A stretch of DNA of 64,000 nucleotides from assembly GCF_016862455.1 (NCBI RefSeq), contig NZ_BOMZ01000001.1:1-64000 (forward strand), in the 5' to 3' direction. This DNA is from Actinoplanes utahensis (GTDB taxonomy: Bacteria > Actinomycetota > Actinomycetes > Mycobacteriales > Micromonosporaceae). Below are positions 49,742-59,457 of the stretch, piece after piece. Every line of letters begins with the position of its first letter. Within the stretch, counting starts at the first letter, position 1. A program made the position numbers and the translations under genes. The notes beneath the pieces are model-generated. The model made no database searches, was not told where the DNA came from, and saw only the letters and a list, made by a program, of their open reading frames with translations.

Positions 49742-51682
49742 CTACGACGATGTGCAGGTCAGAGCCGTGGGAGTGGCAGCCGGGCCGTTACCGACGAAAC
49801 CGAACGTGGCGCTCGCCCCGGGCGCCAGAGCGCCGTTGTGGGCGGCGTTACGGACGGTCACCGCAGGCGTGCCGAGCACCCCGTTCCACAGCGAGGCCAC
49901 CGTCGTGCCGGACGGGTACGTCCAGCTCACGGTCCAGCCGGTGCGGGCGGCCGTGCCGGTGTTGGTGACCGTGACCGCCATCTGGAAGCCGCCGGACCAT
50001 GACCCGGCCGTCGTGAATGTGGCCGAACAGCCCTGGCTCTCCCCTCCCCCGCCGCTCGCGGTGGTGACCCCGCGGGCGGCCGATGCGGCGGAGACGTTCC
50101 CGGCCGCGTCGCGGGCGCGGAGACTGAAGGTGTACGCCGTACTCGCGGTCAACCCCGTCGCGGTGTACGAGGTCCCCGACACCGTGGCGATCACGGTCCC
50201 GTTGCGCAGCACCTCGTACCCCGTCACGCCGACGTTGTCGGTCGCCGCCGTCCAGCTCAGCGCCACACTGTTCGCCGTGACCGTCCCGGCCGTGGGCTGC
50301 CCCGGCGCACTCGGCGCGATGCCGTCGCCCTCGCCGCCACCGTCGCCGTACCGCTGCCCCAGACTGATCCCGGTCGTGCTGCCGTCCCCGCCGAGCGGCA
50401 CCTGGTGGTCGAGGCCGACGAACTTGCCGCCGTGCTGCCACAACGCCGGCTTCAGCAGCGCGTACTTCTGCTCGTCCCAGGTCTTCCAGTCGTCCAGCAG
50501 CAGCCCGCCGGTGTCGCCGGAGTTCGGGTTCAGCACCCAGAACGTCTGGTGCAGCTGGTTCTCGGCGATCAGGTCCCGCAGCGCCGTCATCCACTCGTCC
50601 TGCCGGGCGTCCTGCCCGAGCCGGCCGCCCCATTCACCGATCAGCAGCGGCGCGGTGCCGTTCTCGTGCAGGTAGAACCAGTTCGGGCGCCACACGTCAT
50701 CGGTGAGCGACGCCTTGTCGAACGGCTTGTCGAACCACGGCTGGTTGAACACCAGCGGCCCGTAGTCGTGCGGCGAGTACACCAGCTGATCCTGGTGGGC
50801 GCCCAAGTTGATCGGGTGGTCCTTGACGCCGCGCAGGTTGCCGCCCCACCAGTTGTAGTGGTAGTTCGGCGACAGGTCCGGGTCGGTGTTCGGCGAGTTC
50901 CAGGTCTCGCCCTCCCTCGGGTAGACCTCCTGGCCCTCGACGGCGATCAGCACCTCGGGGTTGATCGCCAGGATGCGTTTCGCGGCGGTCTCGGCGGTGT
51001 GCTTCCAGTTGTCGACGTCGGTGGAGGAGTCCCATTTGGCGCGGACGGGGTCGTTGGGCGTACCGTGCGGCTCGTTCTTGAGGTCGAAGGCGACCATCGT
51101 GTCGTTGGTCTTCCAGCGCGCCGCGGCCCACTCCCACGCCTGGTAGAAGTGCTCCGGCGTGATCGTGCCCTTCCACCAGACGGGGTGGATGTGACCGGAG
51201 TTGTCGGCCTCGGCGGAGTGCACGTCGAGCATCACCTTGATGCCGAAGCGCTCACACAGGTCCAGCCAGAACTCGAAGATCTCCAGGCTGTCCATCCCGG
51301 CCAGCTCCGGGTTGGCGTAGGTGTTCACGTTCGGGGCGGTGGCCTGCCCGTTCTTCCACTCCAGCAGCAGCTGGGTGGAGATCGGAACCCGGACGAGGTT
51401 GATCCCGCGCTGCGCCATCGACCTGGTGATCTCGGTGATGTTCGCCGACCACAGTCCATGGAAGACGCGCTCCGACGCGTTGAAACCGAACCAGTTGGCG
51501 CCGGTCAGCCACACGGGATTCCCGGCGGCGTCGACGATCTTGTTGCCGGATACGTGCAGCCAGTCGTCGGCCGGGGGCGCGGCCGCGGCCGCGGTCGGCA
51601 CGGTGGAGGCGCCGGTGACCGCGAGAGCGGCCCCGACGAGAGCAGCCGCGAGCCGGCGCCCACGACGCGATCTGAGTGTCAC
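49742..51682 (-). CDS. Secreted GH5 cellulase with Fn3 and CBM2
   Basis: This 646-residue enzyme starts at GTG 51682 after GGAG. Signal peptide 1-35. GH5 catalytic domain about 40-425 has acid/base E204 in LKNEPHG and nucleophile E350 in LLIGEWGG. A short Gly-rich linker, a fibronectin type III domain about 456-542, a second Gly linker and a family 2 cellulose-binding module about 551-646 (terminal cysteines in GCSATF and LTCTSS) follow. It is an endo-acting beta-glucanase on crystalline cellulose by architecture. A perfect CelR operator lies 33 bases upstream. Confidence 0.95.
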   Translation of the reverse strand: MTLRSRRGRRLAAALVGAALAVTGASTVPTAAAAAPPADDWLHVSGNKIVDAAGNPVWLTGANWFGFNASERVFHGLWSANITEITRSMAQRGINLVRVPISTQLLLEWKNGQATAPNVNTYANPELAGMDSLEIFEFWLDLCERFGIKVMLDVHSAEADNSGHIHPVWWKGTITPEHFYQAWEWAAARWKTNDTMVAFDLKNEPHGTPNDPVRAKWDSSTDVDNWKHTAETAAKRILAINPEVLIAVEGQEVYPREGETWNSPNTDPDLSPNYHYNWWGGNLRGVKDHPINLGAHQDQLVYSPHDYGPLVFNQPWFDKPFDKASLTDDVWRPNWFYLHENGTAPLLIGEWGGRLGQDARQDEWMTALRDLIAENQLHQTFWVLNPNSGDTGGLLLDDWKTWDEQKYALLKPALWQHGGKFVGLDHQVPLGGDGSTTGISLGQRYGDGGGEGDGIAPSAPGQPTAGTVTANSVALSWTAATDNVGVTGYEVLRNGTVIATVSGTSYTATGLTASTAYTFSLRARDAAGNVSAASAARGVTTASGGGGESQGCSATFTTAGSWSGGFQMAVTVTNTGTAARTGWTVSWTYPSGTTVASLWNGVLGTPAVTVRNAAHNGALAPGASATFGFVGNGPAATPTALTCTSS

Positions 51683-51714
51683 AACAGTCTCCAGGGGATG
51701 GGGAACGGAGCGGC

Positions 51715-51728
51715 TGGGAGCGCTCCCA
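51715..51728. promoter_or_regulatory. CelR-type operator upstream of the cellulase
   Basis: TGGGAGCGCTCCCA is identical to the known CelR consensus of Thermobifida. It implies repression by a LacI-family CelR/CebR protein and release by cellobiose. No such regulator is encoded in this window. Confidence 0.9.
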
Positions 51729-52087
51729 GTCGCATCGACAGTATTTAATGCCCGGGAAACAAAGCAACACCCTCTTTTGGTACGCCCACCGCACCCGCGG
51801 TCATGCAAGAAACTCCGGCACCTGGTCAGCCCGGTGACCCCGGGGTGGCATGAGCGTCCCGGTCGCCGCCGCCCTCGCGCATCTCGAGGCCGTACCCGCC
51901 GAGGCCGGCTGCCCGGAGCGCGGCCCGAACCCGGTGAACGGCCCGCGCCGCGGCCCCGGCCGCTGGAGGCGAGGGTTCTCCCGATTCATTCGGTGCGCTA
52001 ATCGGATAGGTTCAGCGCTACCCGCAGCCGTAGGATCTGACTTCCGACTCGATGTCAGTCTCGCCTTCCTGTGGAAGGACGTCGTAG
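51729..52087. other. Intergenic region
   Basis: No supported gene in these 360 bases. Upstream elements of the cellulase and the promoter of the methyltransferase gene must lie here. A weak run of Arg/Pro-rich frame on the + strand is not convincing. Confidence 0.5.
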
Positions 52088-52861
52088 ATGCCCAAGCCGA
52101 AGATCGACCTGACCAGGCCCAGTAGCGCCCGGGTCTGGAATTACATCCTGGGCGGCAGGGACAACTTCGAGATCGATCGCATGGTCGGCGATCAGGTGCG
52201 CGAATCTTTTCCGGCCATCGTGGAAGTGGCACGCGAGCAGCGAAGGTTCCTGGTGCGTGCGGTCTCCTACCTCGTCGGGGCAGGCATCCGCCAGTTCTTG
52301 GACATCGGCACCGGCCTGCCCACCGCCAACAACACGCACGAGGTCGCGCAACGCCTGGCGCCCACTTCCCGGGTCGTCTATGTCGACAACGATCCACTCG
52401 TCCTGGCGCATGCACGGGCCCTGCTGGACAGTACGCCGGAGGGCGTGACCGACTACGTCGACTCCGACGTCGAGGACCCGGGACGAATCCTGCGGGAGGC
52501 CCAGCGCACGCTGGATCTCCAGAAACCAGTCGGGCTCACCATGCTGGGCATCCTGGGGAACGTCGCCGATCATGCCGAGGCCCGATCCATCGTGGGGCGC
52601 CTGCTGGACGCCATGCCCTCGGGAAGCTACCTGGCCGTCTCCGACGGCACGAACACCAGCAGTGAGATCGTCGAAGGGCAGCGGATCGCCAACCGGAGCG
52701 GCCATCCGTATCACCTACGCACGCCACAGGAGATCATCGGCTTCTTCGACGGGCTCGAACTGGTCGAGCCGGGCGTGACCTCCATACCGCACTGGCGCCC
52801 GGATGTCAGCCCGCTCCCACCCGCTCTGGACGGCTACTGCGGCGTCGGCCGCAAGCCCTAG
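52088..52861 (+). CDS. SAM-dependent methyltransferase (PF04672 family)
   Basis: This 257-residue protein of the actinobacterial S-adenosyl methyltransferase group has family marks DLTRPSSARVWNYILGGRDNFEID, QFLDIGTGLPTANNTHEVAQ (SAM-binding glycine motif) and VVYVDNDPLVLAHAR. The target is unknown; the family is common, with many copies per genome, in filamentous actinomycetes. It starts at ATG 52088 with GAAGGA upstream. Confidence 0.9.
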   Translation: MPKPKIDLTRPSSARVWNYILGGRDNFEIDRMVGDQVRESFPAIVEVAREQRRFLVRAVSYLVGAGIRQFLDIGTGLPTANNTHEVAQRLAPTSRVVYVDNDPLVLAHARALLDSTPEGVTDYVDSDVEDPGRILREAQRTLDLQKPVGLTMLGILGNVADHAEARSIVGRLLDAMPSGSYLAVSDGTNTSSEIVEGQRIANRSGHPYHLRTPQEIIGFFDGLELVEPGVTSIPHWRPDVSPLPPALDGYCGVGRKP

Positions 52862-53192
52862 CTCGGCTCGCCACTGATGACGGGCGGGTTTCGGTAGCAG
52901 CGTGCACGCCCACGGCGGATGTGCCCACCGGACCGCCCTGCCGGTGTCACCCGAGAGGGTGATCCTTTCGAGGCGCACTCGGTCACTGCCCAGGTGATCA
53001 CGTGGTTGACGTGCGTCAATCGCTGTCGGCCGGGGAAGCACCGGGACTGGCGTGCAAGTTGCACGCTTGCAGATCGCCTTGCCAGTCATCAGGTGCCCCG
53101 GCACCATCCTCGACGTGAAGAAGACGAAGATTCGACACGGGTCCGGGGCTGAGCCGCCGCGCCCCGGCCGGCGAGTCCCCGATGGGGCTCTG
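52862..53192. other. Intergenic region with nested inverted repeats
   Basis: There is no supported gene. CGTGCAAGTTGCACG at 53051-53065 is a palindrome, and TGCAAG/CTTGCA at 53053-53058 and 53066-53071 pair around TTGCACG. TTGACGTGCGTCAA at about 53003-53016 is another small palindrome. These may be operators for the XRE regulator downstream. Confidence 0.5.
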
Positions 53193-53333
53193 ATGTCACT
53201 CGCCGCGATCGACCTCGCCCTCATGGGCTCGACGATCACGCTGGTGATCCTGGTCCAACCCACGCTGGCAGCAATCACCGGCGTCGCCAGCGTCGGCCTG
53301 GCGAACAGACTGGCACGCAGGCTCTTGCGGTGA
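53193..53333 (+). CDS. Possible 46-residue membrane peptide
   Basis: The frame MSLAAIDLALMGSTITLVIL then VQPTLAAITGVASVGLANRL ends in an Arg-rich tail (RRLLR). It would be a single-helix membrane peptide ending 13 bases before a longer in-frame region of the XRE regulator. Genes for XRE-DUF5753 regulators normally pair with a small DUF397 protein, and this small frame takes that place without resembling it. Coding status is uncertain. Confidence 0.35.
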   Translation: MSLAAIDLALMGSTITLVILVQPTLAAITGVASVGLANRLARRLLR

Positions 53334-53427
53334 ATGTCCGCCGACGATGCGAAGCGCGAACTACGAGATCTGCATCCGCAACACCAGATCGAACGGCTTC
53401 AGCAGCCCTTCCGAACCAGCGGAGGGG

Positions 53428-54303
53428 ATGGACGTGGTAGCCGCCACGCCGGCTCCGTCCGATGGCGACGGACGGCCCATCAACGCCCGCCAGACCCTCG
53501 GTCTCCGGCTTCGCGCATTGCGGGAATCCCGCCGCCTCACCCTCGAGGAGGCCGCTTCGCACATCGAAGCCTCCGCATCCAAGCTGAGCCGAATGGAACT
53601 CGGGCGAGTCGGCATCAAGGAATTGGACCTGCACGATCTTCTGACGCTGTACGGCATATCCGACGCGGGTGAGAGGCTTGCCTTCATAGAACGCAACCAG
53701 CGCCTGAGTGAGCCTCGATGGTGGAGCACCTACGGTAGCGGTTTCTCCGAATGGTACTGCTCGTATCTCGTCCTGGAGTCGGCCGCTCAACACATCCGGA
53801 CATACGAGGTTCGATTCATTCCTGGGCTACTGCAGACCAGGTCATATGCCGAGGCGGTGATCCGCCCGGCGACCACCGACGAGGATCAGGTGGGCAGACT
53901 TGTCGATGTGCGACTGCACCGGCAGCGTCTGGTATTGGAACGCGGAGTTCCCAGATTATGGGCCATCGTCGAATACTCGGCTCTGACGGAGGGTTTCACC
54001 GATCCGCGGATAATGCAGGAGCAGATCAGATTTCTCCTGGACATCACCGAGTCCTCGGACGTGACGATTCAGATCATCATGCCAGGCGCCGGAGGCCTCA
54101 CATTCCGGGGGAATTCGTTCTCGATCCTCCAGCATGAATCCTCCGAGGTGGTCTACATGGAACATCTCGACCGGGCTCAATTTCTGGACGACCGCAACGA
54201 ATCCGAGATATATCGGCGAACCATGGGCGAGTTGGTCATCCTCGCAGACGAGCCCCGCCGATCTCGGAGGACGCTTGAAGAGATCTTACGGCGAGAGAGT
54301 TGA
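53428..54303 (+). CDS. XRE-family regulator with DUF5753
   Basis: This protein of about 291 residues has an N-terminal helix-turn-helix (LGLRLRALRESRRLTLEEAASH, SASKLSRMELGR) and a DUF5753 domain (SYLVLESAAQHIRTYEVRFIPGLLQT, FLLDITESSDVTIQIIMPGAGG, VVYMEHLD). It belongs to the WhiJ-type regulators tied to development in Streptomyces. ATG 53428 follows GGAGGGG closely; GTG 53434 is an alternative with better spacing. The coding sequence is visibly richer in A and T than its neighbours, hinting at separate ancestry. Confidence 0.88.
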   Translation: MDVVAATPAPSDGDGRPINARQTLGLRLRALRESRRLTLEEAASHIEASASKLSRMELGRVGIKELDLHDLLTLYGISDAGERLAFIERNQRLSEPRWWSTYGSGFSEWYCSYLVLESAAQHIRTYEVRFIPGLLQTRSYAEAVIRPATTDEDQVGRLVDVRLHRQRLVLERGVPRLWAIVEYSALTEGFTDPRIMQEQIRFLLDITESSDVTIQIIMPGAGGLTFRGNSFSILQHESSEVVYMEHLDRAQFLDDRNESEIYRRTMGELVILADEPRRSRRTLEEILRRES

Positions 54304-54417
54304 AGTCGGCGCCAGCGAACGCGCCATCCGGCCGGCCTTCCCGGGTCGAGCGCCTGCCCGCCCACCGGATGCCCCTCGCCATCTCGTGCCTGTCCGCGGG
54401 ATGGCACGCGGTAGTCA

Positions 54418-54439
54418 TTGCCGACCAGACGGTCGGTAA
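54418..54439. promoter_or_regulatory. Inverted repeat between regulator and glycosidase genes
   Basis: TTGCCGACC and GGTCGGTAA pair with one mismatch around AGAC. It could be an operator of the following glycoside hydrolase gene or a short terminator of the regulator gene. Confidence 0.4.
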
Positions 54440-54545
54440 TTACTGTCGTCGATAGAGGCTTCAGTGCGGCAGTCGCCCACGAGTCCTCATTCCCCCGGAC
54501 ACGGCCCGCCCCCGGCCGTGATCATTGCTGAAGGTGCGGTCCCCC

Positions 54546-56003
54546 ATGCGCCGTCTCTGCTTCCACGCCATCGTCCTGAGCGGCTCCCTGCTGCTGAGCA
54601 CGGTGCTGCCGACTCTGCCCGCCCACGCCGCCGCCGCGCCGACCCTGGCGAGCCGGATGTCGGCGGTCCAGACCGCCAAGACGATCAACTACTATCCGTC
54701 GAACGCCGGCTGGACGTCGATGTGGACGGGCTTCGACCCGGTCCGCATCGACGCCGACCTGACCAGGGCCGCCGCCCTCGGCGCGACGAACGTCCGGGCC
54801 ATCGTCTTCCCGCAGACCTTCGGATATCCCACCCCGACGGCGGCGTACGCCCAGAAGCTCAGCCAGTTCGTCGGCATCGCCGACGCGCACGGCCTGACCG
54901 TCAAGTTGACCCTGTTCGACTGGTGGAACGGCTACACCGACGTGGCGAACAGCATCACCTGGGCACAGGCTCTGCTGGCGCCGTACGCCGCCGATCCGCG
55001 GGTGATCGCCGTCGAGGTGAAGAACGAGTTCCAGCCGGGCGACGCCGCCGCGGTCACCTGGGTCCGGCAGGTGATCCCCGCGATCCGCAGCACCGCCCCG
55101 GCCATGCCGCTCACCCTGTCCGTCGACGGCGGCACCGGCGCGCCCGGCATGGCGAGCATCAAGGCGCAGCTGGCCACCACACCGCTGGACTACTACGACT
55201 TCCACTTCTACGGCGCCTCCGAACGATCCCTCGCCGAGATCCGCCGCGCCCAGGCCGCGGTGGCGCCCGACCTGATCGTCATCGGTGAGACCGGCGCCAG
55301 CACCCACTCCGGCAGCGACGGGGAACAGGCCGCCTACCTCGCCCGGGTCTTCCGTGCGGCCGGCGTGGCGGGCGTCGCCTCGGTGGCGCCGTGGACGCTC
55401 AACGACTTCTCCCCCGGCGCGATCCCGGCGAACTCGGCGGTGTCCACGATGCCGGCCCAGTACAAGTACGGGCTCTACCGCACCGACGCCACGCCGAAGC
55501 TCAGCGCTTCCGTCACCGGCACCGCGTGGACGACCGGGGCCACCCCGAACACCGTCCTCAACCTCGGCTTCGAGGCGGCCACCGGGAACTCGCCGTGGCG
55601 TAACTACCAGCCGGCGGCCGGCACCGCGGTGATCACCACCGAGTCCGCGCGCACCGGCGCCGCGTCGGCCAGGTTCTCCGCCACGACCCGGAGCGGCAGC
55701 AATCTGCCGTCCCTGCTGACCTCGCCGATCACACCGGTTCAGGCGGGCCACCAGTGGCACGCCGAGGCGTACGCCCGCGGCGTCTCCGCCACCGGGATCA
55801 CCGAGATCGCGCTGAGCTGGTTCGACATCAACGGCACGTGGATCAGCCAGAACACCTCCAACCGCCTGCCCACCGGAAACTCCACCTGGACCAAGCTCGC
55901 CGTGGACGCCGTCGCACCGGCCGCGGCGACGAGTGTCCAGCTGCACCTCAAGTGCGGTGACAACACCGGCTCCGTCTACTTCGACGACGTCGCGATCTCC
56001 TGA
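54546..56003 (+). CDS. Secreted clan GH-A glycoside hydrolase with C-terminal carbohydrate-binding-like domain
   Basis: This 485-residue protein has a signal peptide (about 1-29). A (beta/alpha)8 domain to about residue 320 has acid/base glutamate in AVEVKNEFQPG and nucleophile glutamate in IVIGETGAS, spaced as in GH5-like enzymes. The C-terminal 150 residues (LNLGFEAATGNSPW, ARTGAASARFSATT, GSVYFDDVAIS) form a CBM4/9-type jelly roll. No CelR-type site is visible upstream, so it is not obviously in the cellulose regulon. The exact glycan is unknown. Confidence 0.8.
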   Translation: MRRLCFHAIVLSGSLLLSTVLPTLPAHAAAAPTLASRMSAVQTAKTINYYPSNAGWTSMWTGFDPVRIDADLTRAAALGATNVRAIVFPQTFGYPTPTAAYAQKLSQFVGIADAHGLTVKLTLFDWWNGYTDVANSITWAQALLAPYAADPRVIAVEVKNEFQPGDAAAVTWVRQVIPAIRSTAPAMPLTLSVDGGTGAPGMASIKAQLATTPLDYYDFHFYGASERSLAEIRRAQAAVAPDLIVIGETGASTHSGSDGEQAAYLARVFRAAGVAGVASVAPWTLNDFSPGAIPANSAVSTMPAQYKYGLYRTDATPKLSASVTGTAWTTGATPNTVLNLGFEAATGNSPWRNYQPAAGTAVITTESARTGAASARFSATTRSGSNLPSLLTSPITPVQAGHQWHAEAYARGVSATGITEIALSWFDINGTWISQNTSNRLPTGNSTWTKLAVDAVAPAAATSVQLHLKCGDNTGSVYFDDVAIS

Positions 56004-56033
56004 CGGAGCCGACTCGGTGCCTGCCGTTCCCGG

Positions 56034-56687
56034 TCAGCCGGGTTCCTGCCGGGTGAACAGCATGCGGCAGGTGGGGCCGCCGGCGAACGTCACCGGGCGC
56101 ACGAACCGCAGACGGTGCCGTTCCGGGTCGATGGCGTCCGCCCAGTTGAGATCGAAACGGCACAGGATCGACTGCAGCGCGGTACGCCCGGTCGCGGCCA
56201 GAACCTCGTGGAAGAGGCACCGGCGCACGTCCAGCACGTACGTGTGCTGGTCGTCGACGGGTCGTTCGAAGTGGAACGACGGCCCGAAATAGGACTCCTC
56301 GCGCTGCTTGCTGGCGGCGACCAGGGTGGCGAACGGGTCGCCGGTGTGGTCGAGCATCTCCCGGGTGCCGGCCAGGATGTCCGCGCGCAGCGGGCCGTTC
56401 AGGCAGTCCGCCACGATCGCGGCGGCCCGGGCCGGGCCGCACACCGGGGTGAGGACGTCGTAGGCCGCGACGGCCAGGACGGTGAACCGGGCGTTGGCCG
56501 CGTCCATCGGGTTGGCGACCAGGTGCCCGATCTCCGCTTCGAGGGCGGTGAGCCGCTCCCGCACCAGCGCGGCGACGGGCCGGCCGTCGGCGGGGGCCTG
56601 GTCCTCCAGACGGGCGAAGAACGCCCGCTCGATCATCGGGGTCCAGTCGGCGGGGTCGTGCTCCGGCGATTTCGATGTGTCGGTCAT
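56034..56687 (-). CDS. ATC-hydrolase-like protein (PF14196)
   Basis: This 217-residue cytosolic protein resembles L-2-amino-thiazoline-4-carboxylate hydrolases. C-terminal motifs include DVRRCLFHEVLAATG, LCRFDLNWADAIDPERHRLRF and PTCRMLF, matching the conserved cysteine and aspartate pattern of the family. Characterised members open a thiazoline ring on the way to cysteine, but most homologues have other, unknown roles. ATG 56687 is chosen because conserved sequence begins soon after it. Confidence 0.65.
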   Translation of the reverse strand: MTDTSKSPEHDPADWTPMIERAFFARLEDQAPADGRPVAALVRERLTALEAEIGHLVANPMDAANARFTVLAVAAYDVLTPVCGPARAAAIVADCLNGPLRADILAGTREMLDHTGDPFATLVAASKQREESYFGPSFHFERPVDDQHTYVLDVRRCLFHEVLAATGRTALQSILCRFDLNWADAIDPERHRLRFVRPVTFAGGPTCRMLFTRQEPG

Positions 56688-56853
56688 GGTGATCCTTGTC
56701 TGGTCAGGACCACAGGGGAACGCCCCCGTGCGGCCCGGGTCGACCAGCGCGCTCCACCACCGACCGGCGCTGCGAGATGACCCGTCCAGTCTTGCAGCAC
56801 CGTCAAGCCGGCGCGAGCGGGTGGCCGGAGCCGCGGGCGATCGGCGGGCCGGG

Positions 56854-59457
56854 TCAGCGCGGCAGCGGTGTGACGGCGACCGGGCTGACGAGCCGGGACC
56901 GCAGGTCGGCACCGGGCATCGGGCGGGCGAAGTGGAACCCCTGCGCCTTGCCGAACCCCAGCCGGGTCAGGTGGGCCGCCTGCTCGGCGGTCTCCACCCC
57001 CTCGGCCACCGCCTCCAGGCCGAACGACCGGGCCATCTGCGCCACCGCGCCGGCGATCGCCTCCGAGCCACCGTCCGGCACGAACGAGCGGTCCAGCTTG
57101 ATCTGGTCCACGGGGCAGGTGGCGAGCAGCGTCAACGTGGACGCGCCGGTGCCGAAGTCGTCGAGCGACAGCCGTACGCCCAGATCTCGCAAGCCCTGCA
57201 GGTTGTCACCCGTCGCCCCGCCGCCGACCGCGACCGACTCGGTGATCTCGACGGTCAGCCGCCGGGCCGGCAGTCCGCTGTCGCGCAGCGCCGCCGCCAC
57301 CACGTCCGGGAACCCCGGCTCGCGCAACTGATGGGCCGACACGTTGACCGACACCGTCAGCGGATCCGGCCAGGTCGCCGCCTCGCGGGTCGCGGCGCGC
57401 AGCACCCAGCCGCCGAGCGGGAGGATCAGGCCGGTCTGCTCGGCGGTGTCGATGAAGGCGCCCGGGCCGAGCAGCCCGTCGACCGGATGCTGCCAGCGGA
57501 CCAGCGCCTCGGCGCCGGTGATCCGGCCGTCCGGCAGGGTCACCACCGGCTGGAAGTACACCACCAGCTGGTCGCCGAGGATCGCGGCGCGCAGGGCGGC
57601 GGCCTGGCGGCTGCGTTCGGCGCCGCGGGCCTCCATGCCCGGCTGGTAGCGCTCCACGCCGCCCTGGCCGCGCGCCTTCGCCTCGTACATCGCGATGTCC
57701 GCCTGGCGCAGCAGGTCGCCCGGGTCGTCGCCGCCACGTCCGTCGACGAAACCGAAACTGGCCCGTACGGTCATCGGCTCGCCGCCGACCAGGGCCGGTT
57801 CGAGCAGCGCCGCCGCGATCCGGGTCAGCACCAGGTCCACGTCCGGCGGCAGCGCGCCGTCGAAGAGGATGGCGAACTCGTCGCCGCCCAGCCGGGCCAC
57901 CGTGTCGGTGGGCCGCACGCTGGCGCGTATCCGCTCGGCCACGTGCACCAGCAGGGCGTCGCCGGTGGCGTGCCCGAACGTCTCGTTGACGGTCTTGAAG
58001 TCGTCCAGGTCGACCAGCACGACGCCGACCCGGCCCGGACCGGCCACCGCGGCCTCCAGGCGTCTGCCGAACAGCGCCCGGTTGGCCAGGCCGGTCAGCA
58101 CGTCGTGGCTGGCCTCGTAACTGAGCCGGTCCCGTACCTCCCGGGTCTCGGTGATGTCGCGCGCGTTGCGGACGACGCCGCCGACGCTGGGCTCGCCGGT
58201 CAGATCCGCGCTGATCACCTCGAGCCAGCGGTACGTGCCGTCGGCGTGCCGCAGCCGCACCTGGCAGGTCGACGTGACGGCACGGACGGCGGCCACGTCG
58301 TCCGGGTGCGTACGCAGCGTCAGATCGGTGCCGACCAGGTCGTCCGGGTCCACGCCGAGCACCCGCCGCGCCGCCGGGCTGACATAGGTCAGCACCCCGG
58401 ACGGGTCGGTGATGGTGACCATGTCGGTGGAGTTCTGCACCAGCAGCCGGAACCGGTTCTCCTGCACGCCGAGCCGGGCCAGCAGGGCGTCGTTCTGCCG
58501 GAACGCGATCAACTGCCGCAGCACCACCAGCGCGGTCAGCGTGACGGCCGCCCCGTCGATGAGCATGCCGTTCCCGGTGCCGCGAAGGTTGTGGTAGATC
58601 ACCATGGCGTCGACGGCGGCGATGGCCACGTACGGCATCAGGTTGTAACCGTCCGGGGTGCGCCGCCGCCGCTCACCGGCCGCGGTGTCGACGACCTGCA
58701 TCCGGGCGCCCGTCGCCGCCGCGTACGCCGCCAGCGGCAGCACCAGGGTCAGCAGGTCCCCGTCCGGTTGCCGCGGATGCAGGAAGGCGATCGCCGAACC
58801 GAACCCGCCGATCAGCGCCGACGCGCCGATCCAGTACAGCCCGCGCCGGGCGAACGCGTCTACTCCGGCCAGGACCACCTTCGCGGCCAGGAAGACCTGG
58901 TTGAGCCCGGCGCCCATCACGACGGCCGCGGCCAGCACGCGGGGCACCGTGACCCGGCCGTCGGCGAACTGCGCGGACGCGGCGAAATGCCAGATCAGCA
59001 GCCCGGCGGCGGCCGTCAGGGTACCCAGGTCCAGCCACACCCCGGCCTGACGGGCCCGGCCCCGGGCGCTGAACGGCAATCCGACCAGCGGCCAGGTGAG
59101 CACGAACCCGCCGATCAGGTGCAGCCCCACCGACAGCGGCAGCAACCACCCGCCCAGATCGAGCCCGGCCAGGACGCGCAGCCCTGCGACCCCGGCGAAC
59201 AGGGCGATCCCGGCCTCGACCGAGTGCCAGTACCGGCGGACCACCGGCGCGGACGCCGGATCGGTGTGCACCCGCCGGCACAGCACCAGAGCCGGGACGA
59301 TCACCGCGATCAACAGCAGCCAGTCCACCGGCGCGGGCCACAGCCGCCCGGCCCGCTCCTGCACCAGGAACGCCGCGACATCGACGATCACCAGGACCGT
59401 GACGGTCTGGAACGCCCGATCGGCGAAGATCGGCACACGGCTGGGCGTTGCGGGCAC
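56854..59457 (-). CDS. Membrane GGDEF-EAL cyclic-di-GMP protein with PAS domain
   Basis: This protein of about 867 residues starts at GTG 59457. Eight to ten membrane helices fill residues 15-300, followed by a PAS sensor (about 315-425, NSTDMVTITDPSGVLTYVSP). A diguanylate cyclase domain has an intact RLGGDEFAIL. A phosphodiesterase domain has intact GAEALVRWQHP, LSLDDFGTG and DQIKLDRSFV. Both catalytic centres look functional, so the protein could make or break c-di-GMP depending on the signal. In actinomycetes this messenger controls the vegetative-to-sporulation switch. Confidence 0.92.
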   Translation of the reverse strand: MPATPSRVPIFADRAFQTVTVLVIVDVAAFLVQERAGRLWPAPVDWLLLIAVIVPALVLCRRVHTDPASAPVVRRYWHSVEAGIALFAGVAGLRVLAGLDLGGWLLPLSVGLHLIGGFVLTWPLVGLPFSARGRARQAGVWLDLGTLTAAAGLLIWHFAASAQFADGRVTVPRVLAAAVVMGAGLNQVFLAAKVVLAGVDAFARRGLYWIGASALIGGFGSAIAFLHPRQPDGDLLTLVLPLAAYAAATGARMQVVDTAAGERRRRTPDGYNLMPYVAIAAVDAMVIYHNLRGTGNGMLIDGAAVTLTALVVLRQLIAFRQNDALLARLGVQENRFRLLVQNSTDMVTITDPSGVLTYVSPAARRVLGVDPDDLVGTDLTLRTHPDDVAAVRAVTSTCQVRLRHADGTYRWLEVISADLTGEPSVGGVVRNARDITETREVRDRLSYEASHDVLTGLANRALFGRRLEAAVAGPGRVGVVLVDLDDFKTVNETFGHATGDALLVHVAERIRASVRPTDTVARLGGDEFAILFDGALPPDVDLVLTRIAAALLEPALVGGEPMTVRASFGFVDGRGGDDPGDLLRQADIAMYEAKARGQGGVERYQPGMEARGAERSRQAAALRAAILGDQLVVYFQPVVTLPDGRITGAEALVRWQHPVDGLLGPGAFIDTAEQTGLILPLGGWVLRAATREAATWPDPLTVSVNVSAHQLREPGFPDVVAAALRDSGLPARRLTVEITESVAVGGGATGDNLQGLRDLGVRLSLDDFGTGASTLTLLATCPVDQIKLDRSFVPDGGSEAIAGAVAQMARSFGLEAVAEGVETAEQAAHLTRLGFGKAQGFHFARPMPGADLRSRLVSPVAVTPLPR

